Shown: in pieces, positions 12,246-24,585 of the stretch
How positions within the stretch are numbered: position 1 is the stretch's first letter
Layout: each line of letters starts with the position of its first letter
NCBI RefSeq assembly: GCF_001640805.2
Contig: NC_066838.1
Coordinates: forward strand, 5,412,601 to 5,476,600
Direction of reading: 5' to 3'
DNA from: Lates calcarifer
Lineage: Eukaryota; Chordata; Actinopteri; Centropomidae
DNA length: 64,000 bases
The notes under the pieces: model-generated
The model's input: the letters and a program-made list of their open reading frames with translations, nothing else
Told to the model about the DNA's origin: nothing
Database searches by the model: none
Translations under genes and position numbers: made by a program

Positions 12246-15200
12246 GCTTTCCTCAGATTTAGATTCATCTTGGTATGTATGAACATGTGTTTTTATTTGT
12301 TTTTATTTGTTTATTCATATCTACAAGTTAAATCTCAGCAGCAAGTATTGAATTTTTAATAGTCCTCAAAATTCATTTCACTGGAATTATTTACCACACT
12401 TTACAATAAAATATACTGTATACAACGAGGCATATGTGTTCAATTAGCTGCACGAAGGAAAATAAACCCAGTTTGTTACAACAGTAACACAGACTGCTGA
12501 CATATGTTCCTTTTCTGGCCACCACAGTCTTGAATTTTTATTGATTCTGCAGCTAAAATGTGTAAACAAATATAAACAGAAATGTTTCCGGGCGGGGAGA
12601 GTTGACAGGCTGGACGAAGGAAAAGACAGAAGAGAGGGAGAGGCTGCACACTGCAGACGGATGAGACAATAGACTGCCGCGTCATCATTCGACAACCCCG
12701 ATCAATGTCAAACTGTTGCACAACACACCAAACCCCCCTCTGCTTTTGTCCTCCCTTCTTGCTTCATTTCTTGCTGCCCTGCATGCTTTCTCAGATTCTG
12801 GCTCTGCTCAGTCCACACAGCAAAAGTGATTGTTTTGAAGCAGCGGGAAAAAGCAGCCACAATGTGACGGTAATAAGGACAGAATGATTCAAAAAATCTT
12901 AAATGGATCATTTCATCAATATTCAAATTGCTTCCAGTTGTCTATAGTGTGCTCTGCATGTCTGATCCTGCTACAGAATCATTTATTTCACTCTCTTTTT
13001 CTCATTTGGGTAAAGATTTAAAGAGAAATGACAATGCAGGGTCTCCCTTCTCTGTAGACTTGCTGTTTTCATTCCTGCCACCCCTCCCTATCCCTCCAGT
13101 CCCTCGTGACCTCTGCCCTAGTGGGATTCATCACGAGTGGCGAGGAGGAAGCCCGAATCACAGCTTCAAATGAATCTGCCTGTGTTTGGAAACACCGAAG
13201 AGCCCCGCCCACAGCCGACAGAGCTCTAAAAACACTGTTTAAATCCCAGTCTGATTGGCACCTTTTCTTCACATAAATGTCTCAATCTTGCCCTTTATTA
13301 ACCACACAACCTCTATCTTTCACACAACAGTGTAATGTAATGCTCCTCCCGCGTTGTGTCAGAACCCAAAATGGATCCTCACATGACAGGGGTGCCAGCG
13401 CTAGAAGCGTATGCAGACGACACACTTTCTCATGAGGATCCCCAGCCAGAACGAGCTCAGCAACTGCTGCTATAATATAAACTTCATGTATAAAAGATGA
13501 GGAGTGCCTTTTTATAACACTCAGCGAGCAGAGCTGCCCAACAGGGTAAGGCTTTTTTTCTGAGTGCATTTCTTGGCCCTTATTTTGGATTTTTTTTGTG
13601 GCATTTTTGTCCCTTTTTGATTCCATTTCAGTGAACTATGAAATCATACACTTTCACTCCATACTGGCAATTTCCTACCACAAAGATTTCTCTTTTTATG
13701 TAGTATACCACACATCCCACACTTGCTCCCCACAGCTGGAAACTGGCAGCAGGTTGTGAATAACAGAATAGTGCCCATTCTCTCTTCAACCAGTCAGTCC
13801 TCAACCTACTATTGTTGGTTATTTTATTTTTTGTTGACACTGAGCCTTGGGTTGGTTGGCATTTCCTTCCACTGCAGGTTGTGTGTTGTCAACATTGTCT
13901 TCATCCTAATTCCGAGTACTTATATTCTCATCTGTTTTCTTGCTCCAAACGAACTGAAAAGTCTCACCCCATTGATATTTTAAGGACTTCTCATTTTCTC
14001 GTTTTCTCATCCTGACTTCTTCTTTCCATTTTTATTTGTTTTTGTCCAAAGACCCCAAAGTAAACACATTATACCACAGACTTAGTCCCAAACAACCCAT
14101 ATGCAAAGTTGTTTTGATGACCTTGCTGTTTTCTGCAGAATTGTTAAAAGATTTTCTATTTCACTGTGGCCAGAAAACTTTTCAGACGAGTGCACAAACA
14201 AGTTCTCCTCACTGAGACAGTTTCAGTTCAACCATATGGACATTTCCGTGCACAAACCACCCCCCACCCCTGTTCGTCATGCATGGCTCTGTTTTCTAGC
14301 ATGAACATTAGACCATTCATAAGCAGACGCATGTGACACAGATCACAACATCCCAAAGCACATGCTAAGCTCTAGGGGTTAAAGGGAGCACAGAGCATGT
14401 GACTGTAGGATCATACATGAGAATAAGAAAACACGAGGGTTGCTATTGAATCTGTATCCATGATATTATACTACTTGTGGCGATTGGTCATTAACATATT
14501 AATTGTGCTGCTCTAACTCCATAGGTAAAAAAGCTTTTGGTTCTTTTCCATTAAGTCTGAATTGAATTTAAGTGATCCAAATTTATCTAAATTGAATAGA
14601 ATTTAAGTGAACTGAACTGAATTAAATTTAACTTCACTGTCCTGAGTTGAGATTCCACAGTAATTGCACATGCTTTGGGGCTGTTTTGCTCACTACATTA
14701 TGCACAGCAGTTCAGTAAAAAAAAGGCCCTCAAGAAATCTAAAATCTCATTATAGCTGACACAACAGCAACTCTGAAAATGAGCTTCACACTAAAAACTG
14801 GGTTAAAAATCAATGCAGTTTGTGTTAATACTGGGTTGTTTTGCCAAAATGTTTCATTTTGTATGGTACTGCTGGAATTTTTTATCTAAAATCAAGTTTT
14901 ACCTTGAAACTGTCACAAATTTATCACGCGAAACGAGATGCATAAGACATTTAACGGAAGGAAACACACAGTTACTATTGTCATTGAGTAGTTTAAAATT
15001 TGTCAAGCATAAAAGCCAAACATTCTTTGGTCCCAGCTTCGCTAATGTGAGGATGCTTTTGTCTGTGTCATATTATTGTAAATTGAAAATGTCCGGAAAA
15101 AACAAACAATTTGAAGAAGTCACCTTGGTCTCTGCGAAAAGAATTTTCCCCATTATTCTGATTTTTAATAATAAAAAAAAATCAAATGAATAATCACAAC

Positions 15201-16679
15201 ATGCAGCCATTTTTATTATACCCACCAACTTTGTCCTCTCCTCTCTTCAGCCTCTGCTTGTGTGTGCAAGCAGATGGCAGCTGCATGTCTATACACTTGG
15301 ATGGATGAATGGTTCTGTAGGATGTCTGTGTGGCTGTACACTGCTGTGATCTCCCTATAGGTTTTCCCTGCTGTCCTGACATTATTTCCTCTCTCATTTT
15401 GGGTATACCCCAGTAAAGTGCAAGCTGTTTTAAATGTTTTGTTCTCCTTCCAAGACAACAGGTGCAAATCTGTATAAGCTCAACTGCTTTCTGCATTATC
15501 CTGCATAATTTCCCCAGAGGGCGAAAGAGAGAGGGGGAGGGTTTTAAGAGGAAGGGAAGACTTGAAAAAGTGTCGGTTTTCTCCAGCTGCATGCTGGAGG
15601 AAACTATACAGTGTGTATGTGTTCCCTAAGGTCAAGCGAGGATATATGTTTGTATCCATGTATATATGCATCTTGCAATAATCTGCATATTTTTGTGTTG
15701 TGTGTCATGTGTGTTTATGTCTCATTTTCAGAAAAAAAAAGACCCTGACTGTAATGCCTCAGAGCCAGGGTTATACATAGAAAATTACACACTGCCGTGC
15801 CAACCCCTCCTGACTCAAGCCTGCAACGCCAGCATACAAAGAGACACACACAAACACAGATATATTCCACACAGAAAGTACATAAAGTATGCAGTCACAC
15901 ACATAAAAACATGACACTCAAACAATCAGCACAGGCAGCAGTTTGCCCTTTACATCCTGGCTTCATATTTACACCTCTGATGCATTTCTGCTGCTGCTAA
16001 GTAACCACGCAACTGCTGTGAAACGAAAGCTGACTCGATTTTAATTTTTTACAACACTGAGTTTAAAAAAGCCTTGGAGGTAAAAGTAGCAGAAGCAGTA
16101 TTGTTGGAGTTCTTCGGGCAAAGCAATAAGCTCCCTGACATGCTCAAGTTAAATCTTTCATGTGAGATGGGGAAAGGGAGTTGTTTGTGTGTGTGCATGC
16201 GTGCATGAGTGACAGCGAGGTCAGAATAAAACAAGCTTTGGTCAGTCTGTGAGTAAATGTTTTTGGCGTTCTTTAGATAGTCAAGTTTAGGTAAAAGCAA
16301 TTCAGAGCTGAGAAAGAAATAAGCAACAGTATAAACTCCTGCATGTAAATGTTTGATGCAAACTAATTTAGCTTACATTTTGAGTGTGTGGTCAAACAAT
16401 TCGTCTTGGGAGGGAGAACAGGAACGGGGCTGGTGAGGGCCCCCCTAGACAGCACTCTTAGCTCCCTGACCTGCCTTGGGTAAATGTTTGACTAAGAGTG
16501 TCCCTGCTTGTCGTATTTGTTGCAAGCTAGTGTGCAGAGGAGGCCTGAGGAGGGGGAGGAGACGCTGTTGTCACTTAGAAATCAGACACGGGGTTAAGCA
16601 CGCACAGAATTAACCTGAACTGAACTTTTTCCAGATGCCTATGTAATTATATCATCTGTAGCTGTACTGCTCCTATTCA
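12246..16679. other. spacer with somewhat GC-richer islands, no gene recognised
   Basis: The stretch 12.58-13.47 kb is richer in GC and CpG than its surroundings but shows no frame that joins across splice sites. It could hold conserved non-coding elements. Open frames of 110-130 codons at 13.3-13.6, 14.8-15.2 and 15.2-15.6 kb are low in information or frame-inconsistent. Confidence 0.35.
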
Positions 16680-16990
16680 CTAGGGTGTGATCACTTACTG
16701 TATGTCTACTTGTGTGGGTTTTTTTATTTACATAATCACTCCTGTATGTACTTACCAGCCCTCACTACACACTCACTCTATTATGTATTTATTTACTTAC
16801 TTATTTATTTAATGTATTGCTCACTTATTGTATGTACTTAAGTGACTGAGTGCTCATGTTTGTATTCATTTACATACATAGATTATGTACTCACTCCACA
16901 TACTCTACATACCCACTTTATTAGTTTTGTGCTTTCTTAGTTTGTTAGTTAAGTATTTACATACTTACTGTACTCATATATTAATAATCA
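16680..16990. repeat. degenerate tetranucleotide-rich tract (TTTA / CTCA / CTTA)
   Basis: Words such as TTTATTTA, CTTACTTA, ACTCACTC, TGTATGTACTTA and ACATACAT recur over about 300 bp with heavy decay. This looks like an old, mutated microsatellite or minisatellite rather than unique sequence. Confidence 0.5.
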
Positions 16991-17939
16991 TTAGTCAGTA
17001 CAGTAAATCTTAACAGGAAAGTCCTGTCAGCAACAGACTAACCATCTTACTTGCTTGCTGATGGAACAGCAATGCATTTTCATTTACTGCAGTGACGTCT
17101 GGGACGAAATGCATAAGCTGACAAAGCAAATAAAATAATTAAGTAACAACAGCAAGAGAAGAAAATGTGAAAATGAAATACTCACTGAAACAAAGTAAGA
17201 AACACACAAAGAGTGCAAAAAGTAATTGATCATCCTGAAAACAGAAATATTTTCTGTTTCTGCTTTTGAATAGAAACACAGGTGTCTACACAAAACTGTG
17301 CTTTTATGTGAAATACTGTATCATTTTACCTCTTCAAGGGGATCAGCAGAAATCCCTCTACAGCTGCACTGTTTTCAGCTCATACACATACAACCTGTGA
17401 CACTGGCTCACGAGCAAAAGCAGCTCCAAACCCCTGATACACAAACAGTAATCTTACTCACATGTAGAATGTAGTTCAGCTGGCAGTCATCACTGCTGCC
17501 TTAGATTATAAATAATGAAACAAGACTTAGTCTACTTAGTAATTAGTTAGTAATCTAGTATCCCATAGTTTCCCTTCCTTTGAGTGGTTGCAGGGGGTCA
17601 CCCACCCAGTCTTAAGAAGCTGCCGACCTCAAAGAAACCTCATTAGTCTGGGTTTCAGTGGAAAGTTAATGTCTCATGATGGTCTACATGCTGCTGCACC
17701 AGAGGCTTTTCCACACCGGCAGGAAACACTGACTTCTTGTAATTTGGGAGCATAAAAATAGAAAATCTTTCATCTTGGTTGAGATTCTGACATTACTCAG
17801 GGGCTTTTTAGTCACCACAGACTTGTACGAGGATCTCTTGCAAATCGAGAGCATGAAGTCCAGTTTGTGGTCGCACAAGTCTTAAAGTGCTAAAATGAGA
17901 CCATTAACACTGATCTTCTGTTAGCAAACCACTTAACCT

Positions 17940-18300
17940 TCCCTAACCTGGAATGGATTACTGCCCAAGACTTTCTAAGCCAATCAGACAAGAGGGAGGA
18001 GTTGTTACACCAGCGTTTCATCCAGGTAAGAAGCCCTGTGAAACTGTATTGCCATGCTGTGACCTAAATTACTAAATTATTACTATGACTGGTATTGATG
18101 AAATAGAATGAGTTTTGTATTCTCTTTTTATTTATGCAAATAAATACATTTACCATACAGACAATGATCTTTACATCTATCTGTGCAAGAAAGTGAGTAA
18201 ATGTAGCAGCACTGTAGACCTTTCCAATGTGTTGGCTTGTCATCGCAGGAGCAACGCAGGTGTAACTGATAACATCAGAGACGGCTACATTCCATCCAGG
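17940..18300 (+). other. possible 5' exons of an unidentified plus-strand transcript
   Basis: A CCAAT box at 17,980-17,984 is followed 41 bp later by a consensus donor (CATCCAG|GTAAGAAG; last exon base 18,025). A second small exon at 18,249-18,299 has an acceptor (GCTTGTCATCGCAG) and a donor (CATCCAG|GTGAGC). One frame of the second exon is open (SNAGVTDNIRDGYIPS). No downstream exon or protein family was recognised, so this may be a non-coding RNA or chance splice-like sequence. Confidence 0.18.
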
Positions 18301-19174
18301 TGAGCTTGTTTCAGGCCACTAATATTGTGCACACTGGCTCACAGGCATGGCATACTGAAACAGTTAATGGAACTGAGCAATCTGTAACCACAATGGTTTC
18401 ACCTGCACTCTTCCTCTTCCTTTAGTCAGATACAGATTTTATTTCAAACTACTGTGACATACTTTGGGTGTTTGCCTTTGTTTGTTTCATTTAATCTAAG
18501 AAGGAATACATTTCTATGCAATTAAGTCTAAATGCGACATGAGCGCTTCATGCCATGCATTCTCAATGCACTCACAAATAGTTGGGCATAACACAGCGCC
18601 CTCATGCCCAGTGGTCTGCAGCCTCTCTGCATCACATACTGTACATCCAAATTTATTATTTGCACAGAAAAAGTCCAATATGCTTCAACTCACCACAACC
18701 CTGGCTGTTGCAATTAGCAGGCAGTAGTATACACACTGATGATGGTTTGGGTACACAGTGGGGGGAGGGGGCAACATTGACTGGCTTCCCTTACCCAGAA
18801 ACTAAACTGACCAATGACGAACCAATATCAACTGTTCACACTAGCTGACTTCTGTCACTGAACCCTTCAGAGCAATCTCCCATTTGACCAGATCTTACGC
18901 TCATCATTTATCCTGTGTCATCAGCAGCTGTTTTCTTCAAACAACTGAAAGAGGTTTTAAAACACAGCAAAGTCCTCCATCTCTACCAACACATAACCAA
19001 ATCAAGAAATGTCTCTGCACAAGTTTATTTAGTAGTACATATATAAATTTTTGTTTCTTGTTTCTGAGAATGTAACACTACTTCATTAAACTGAGTCAGT
19101 GAAGGTTGTTTTTTTGCCCTAGATGCCTTTCCTTATGTCTGAGTTTTATTTGTCTCAAGTCTTGCTATTCCTCC

Positions 19175-19222
<48 letters not shown>

Positions 19223-22200
19223 CTTGCTTACAGTATAAGCCTGTCTGTGGGAGTTCTCCTTGGTACAGTATGCAGTCTGTGGGTTTTATCAGAGGCGTCC
19301 CACCTGGAGGGAGTCTGGGAGCAAAAACACAGCTTCAGACAGATTTAGAGCTCTTTCTGCTCCGCAGGAATGAATGAGCACTGTTTGTGTTGTGTGGTGT
19401 TTGAATAGTGCTCTTTTTGGAGTGAGCCTCCCATTGGTAAGTGGCTCCTGGAGTGTGAGGATGCATAATGATGCTGTTGGATAAAAGTCTTGCATCTGTA
19501 AAATGCCAACACACAGAACTGACAAAAAAATTAGCAGGATAGACACTGATTTGTGCAGATTCTTTTAATGATATTTTATCTAATGTTTTTGTTAAATAGT
19601 CTGTGACCCCAGTCAAAGAATGTACCTCCCATAAACAGTCTACTCAATTGTAAAAAAAATAAAAATAAAAATATCTGCAGAGAAACTCCATGAGTTCAGC
19701 AGCTGTCTGTGTTGCAGAACAGTATGTCTTCTTAAAATACAGTTCAGGATCCAGAATAGGTCACAGGCCTGTTTCTGGACCTGGTATGTGACTCAGATTA
19801 AATTTAGTCAGGCTGACTAAGACTGAAACCAAATTTAAAGCAGGTAGCTCATAAAAAATTCACCTTGTGTGGATTATTTATCCTTTTTAACACATGGGTA
19901 GAATTTAATATATCCATATATACTGTGTATTAAACTTTTAAATCATTTGATAATATTACATATGGTTACAATTTACTGTGTGTGAGCTATGTAAAACATT
20001 ACAGACTGTAGGCCTTTACCTCACTTTACAGTGCAATGACACATGATTATATTTATACTTATGTTATGGCATTAACTGGATACAGTATATTGTTACATAT
20101 TGCATTATGTTTATGATAAACACAATGCTCTTATTACACACACACATGAAATAAAGTGACTATAAATATGCTAGTACATACCTTCTATTGTATCATTGTT
20201 GATGTGTGTATTATGATGGAGAACTGTCAAACAACTATTCACACATAGTTATTAGCGTCAGTAGTATTGTCACATGGAGAGGTAGCAAAATGTAAAGCAT
20301 ATTCATCATGAGAGCATTCAGTACATAGTAGTCATATTTTACAATTCTTTGCACAAGAAATTCATAATTGAATTGATAAGTAATAAAATATGTTTAGGGG
20401 TCTTCAATTGGGTATGGCTGGTTGCAATTGTTAGCTAGAGTTAGCAAACGTACACTGAATGTTGGTTAGATGTAACTATCAATTTCCTGACATTAAGCAT
20501 TTTCTGTTCTTGTGCTATTGTTGTTATGTGCTGGGTATAATGAAGTACATGGAGCCACAGCTGCTGTGAGGAAATTTTGGCCCAGTGATCACAGTGATCT
20601 GAATTGCAGGTCAGGTGCATGCCACAGGGCCTGAGAAAAATTTTTCCCATAGACAATTACAAAAGAAATGGCAGTTAAACAATAAATACACTTTTCAAAG
20701 TGTCACAGCCTCTCCACAATCACTCTTTGTATTATTACATTTTGAGCCATTAGCTCCAGAAAGGCTTGTGGATCCGTAATGGGCCCATAAATGTGGAGGC
20801 ATGAAAAACCTTCTCAGCCTGTGTATGCAGTGAGAAACTTAGAAGGAATGTCGCACACTGTACCATAATCTGATAATGACCCCAATGGCTGCTTTATCCT
20901 TTATGTACACATGCATGCTTTGAATAAAAAAAGAGGGCAACCTGCAAAATAAGCTAATGAGGCATTTACTATTTTTGTTTTGATTTGTAAGTTCTCATGT
21001 ATCACATGTTGCTATGTCTTACAATTCCATTTAGAAACTTGGTTTAATAGTAACAGCTGATGTGGCAGAGGTTCATTTCAGGCCCTGATACTCACAAAGA
21101 AAAGTGTCAGGGTAGGTTAATAATGATCCTTATCAAGTACCACTGCACCTTATATTCTGGACATTGATTACAGCACAGAAAGTAAATATATGAGACAGTT
21201 GTAACAAAAGAGGGCAAAGAGGCAGGACAGTGGTGCAGCACTCAGGCAGAAACCAAGGACAGTCCTGGGACAAATTAAACACAGTGATGAAGGGAGTATG
21301 TATTGGGAAATCTAGTGAACTGTTGTGTTTCCAGTATCATGTTTTTATTAGATTATTAGATAAAACCTTGGTGGGGTCCTCTCAGCAAAATTGCAGTCAT
21401 GTAGAGAGATGGAGATGATACGACAATAAAACAAGGACAAAATAACATTTGGAACACATTTAATTGATGGTAACAAAACAAAAGTCTTCACATGAATCAC
21501 AACACAGAGTCGGAAAGTGAAATATCACACAAAGAAGCAATATTCAGTAAGACTCACATTACGCACTCATTTTGTCTGAATAGAGCATGTGTCAGGGCTC
21601 CGTTACGCTAACAAATCACATTTTAGTGTTGCTCACACTCATAATTTACGCTTGTTATCTGTGAATAAAAATGTATTCATATACCACAAAATGTTTTCTA
21701 GTGATCATAGATATCTCATAATAATGGTAAACAGTGTGTTGTTGCAGTGACATCCACCACAACCTCAGTCTACCAGAGCTGAGGATGTCACCCTACTGTT
21801 CTTGTTCTTTACATTGCTGCTGTCACCTCTGCGGAAGTCAGACAGGGTGACTCTCACCACGACTAGGCAGGCGTGAAGTGAGGACACTGAGTGAGTAGAT
21901 AACATGTGACAGATCAGCAGTGAGGGAACTTTGCATGTCAACCAGCAGTGAGGGAGAGGAAGGCAGGAGGGTGAGATGATGAAGGGAACAAAGAACAAGG
22001 AGGAGATGTGGAGACACTGAGAAAAAAGGCCAGTCACAGCCTGGGGGGGGGGGGACTGAGGAAAAATCAAGGAAGGGGGGTTGGAGTTTGCTCATATACT
22101 GTATATCGCCAAAAGAAAGCATCATAATATTAGATAAGAAGAAATAAGAAAATGTAAGTGACCAGCATGCAGTGCGTCAGAGTGAAAAAAAAAAATCATT

Positions 22201-22784
22201 AGACGTGGATTCCACTGAGTCCACATCCTGCCCACTGGAACAAGAGAGAGTGAGAGAGGTGTCAAAATGAGATCAAGAGAGATTATAGAGTAAGACCAAG
22301 GCTGAGAAGGGGGTAGGGGTCTAAATGTGCTAATCTAAGGCTGTGCGTGTTACATAAATGCTATTCCTGCTTCCCTGCCAGGTTGAAGTCAGGTTGCAGG
22401 ATCCAATCAGGGCATGAGAGGTCACAGTCACAGCCAGGCTACTTTGTACAGCCAAGAAGAGACACAGCAAAAGGAGACACCAGTAATATTCACTGGGGTG
22501 ATTTTAACAACAAAGACTCACCATAAGGATAGGAAATGATTCTTTAGACTTCCTCTCTAATAGCAGAGCCCCTTTGTTGTAAAGTGCTCACATATGTTTA
22601 TGTATGATCAACGGGATTAGCTGGTCTTCTGAAAACCACATTAGGGTTGGGTTTCTTGACTTGCTTTTGGTCAGTATATTTTGGTGATTAATTTGATGAA
22701 AAAAATTTGTCAGTGACATTTTTGCCAAGACAAGAAGCCACTGATGATACAAAACTGATATCTAACATGACAATACTAATGTGG
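18301..22784. other. spacer, no gene recognised
   Basis: AT-rich sequence with only short open frames. It contains the CA microsatellite at 19,177 and a 12-G run at 22,043-22,054. Confidence 0.35.
19177..19220. repeat. (CA)n microsatellite
   Basis: Uninterrupted CA dinucleotides, 22 units. Confidence 0.95.
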
Positions 22785-23080
22785 ATATTTAGCAGGATAT
22801 CTTAGTTTTGGCATTTTAGCATGCTAACACTTTGCTAAATAGCACTTTACACAAAGTACAGCTGAGGCTGATGGGAAGGTCCTTACTTTGGAAACACTAA
22901 AACTGACAAAGATATTCGATGGAACAGTAAGGGACCACCAGGGTTATTACAGTTAATGTTACATTCCAACCCATCTTGTAGCTGCTGAGACGTGTAAAAC
23001 CTCAAATTTTAAAGGAGCAAGAGGAGTCAGGGGATCTCCAAAGTCAGTATGCTCCATCCGCTATGAATGTCTGTACACTA
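22785..23080 (+). repeat. interspersed repeat copy A, diverged
   Basis: It contains TTTAGCATGCTAACAC, TTTGCTAAATAGCACT, ACACAAAGTACAGCTGAGG, CTGATGGGAAGGTC, then GGGACCACCAGGGTTATTAC and CTATGAATGTCTGTACAC. These words occur in this order in an abundant non-coding percomorph repeat that I recognise but do not name. The reverse-oriented partner at 24,401-24,585 shares the GCTAA-rich core. Confidence 0.6.
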
Positions 23081-24400
23081 TTTCACAGAAGTGCATCTGA
23101 TTGACCCTTAAAACATTTTGTGCAAACAGTCTTACTCATGTGTGACTAAAAGGACACTGCCAGCATTTCCTCCTCTATGTTGCACCTGCAGTACCAGCAG
23201 TGCTGGAGCCACACACAATCAGGTCTTGGATAAAATGCATGATGGCATGGATTTGGACACACTTCACTTATAATGCCAAAGAGGGGGTGAGTGTATTATC
23301 ATTTCAGGACTGAGGCTGCCCTGTTATAAAGTAGTTGGAAGAAAAACCTCAGGGGACACTGTAAAGTGCACCTGGACATAGTAATGGGGGTATTTTCCAA
23401 GCTGTGTAAAGTTCAGATGAGGACAATGTCTGCCTCACTGCCTCCCTTCTGTAATATTTTCACTACACATGCTAGATATCATTTTGTTCAGCAAAGCCTC
23501 TGTTCTTTTTCTATTTGGTGTGATTCAAAAAAAACAAAAAAAACTCTTTGTTGACTCAGACTAAGCCACCGCCCTAATGGGGCCCTTCCATGCTTCATGC
23601 TAGCCCAGTGTGACACTTGAGAGGCCTGAGGTCAGCTGAAGTGCCACCCTATTGAGACGTTAGCACAAAGATGAAACCTTTATGTAAATCTAAACTTAAC
23701 CCTGTGTTCAACAAATGTGCCCTCCTTTTTTTTGACCCCTGGCCCTTAAATAGACTCCTCACTCTACTGACACTGATAGCTGGCTGTAAACATATTTTCT
23801 AAAAAGTTCCATTCACCAGTTCATTTTGAAGCAAACGTTTGGGAACACTGTAAGCTGAGAAAAGACCAGAGGGGTAAATAAAACAAGCTAAAGCTAAAGT
23901 TTCCGATACACTCTGTGTCCAGTTTTCATCTCCAAAATAAATCTTTCAACCAATAACAAACATTCTCAGCGGTTAACTCAGGAACCACCGCCTGTCAATC
24001 TCATCCTGCTGAAACCAAACCAGGCAAACCACAGCAAGACGCTTCTGCCGGTTATAGCCTGTAAAATTAAATGGAAGGTAAAGCTACTGTTCTCTTGTTA
24101 ACTTTGTGAAAACTATAATTGCACAGTTTCAGCCTTACAGGGTTGAAAACATTTGTTCTAATTTATTTTAACTATATGATTAAAAAAAAATAAAAAATTC
24201 TATATATTTTTCATAATATTGGGGAAATCACAGGCATGTTTCAAGTGCCATCATAAGAAAACCCACTGACACCGTCCAGTTCTATATAGGCCTAAATACT
24301 ATCCAAGAAGAATGCAAAAGCCTCAGGTTGGTTACTGTTGAGTCATATTAACAGCATGAAGATACTTATTGCCACATGCTGTTTGATCAGTCTACAGCTT

Positions 24401-24585
24401 GAAATACTGTAACACCTACTGGATGGATTTCCCTGAAGTTTGGTGTAAACATTCACGGTCGCTGGTGAGAAAATCATAATGACTTTGGCTACACTTTGTA
24501 TTTAGTGCTCATTAGCAAATGTCAGCATGCTAACATGAAAGGATGCTAAACATGGTTGCAGCTAGCATGGCTGCAGATTTGTAGT
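24401..24585 (-). repeat. interspersed repeat copy B, opposite orientation to copy A
   Basis: It contains AACACCTACTGGATGGATTT, GAAGTTTGGTGTAAACATTC, AATGACTTTGGCTACAC, GTGCTCATTAGCAAATGTC and AGCATGCTAACATG. The last two are the reverse complement of the core of copy A, so the two copies face each other across about 1.3 kb. Confidence 0.6.

Noticed and set aside
13282..13626. 114-codon minus-strand open frame
   Set aside because: No similarity recognised and no convincing start context or splice sites; its length is within chance for this many kilobases.
14813..15592. Open frames of 126 (+) and 132 (-) codons
   Set aside because: AT-rich or low-information translations with no domain and no supporting signals.
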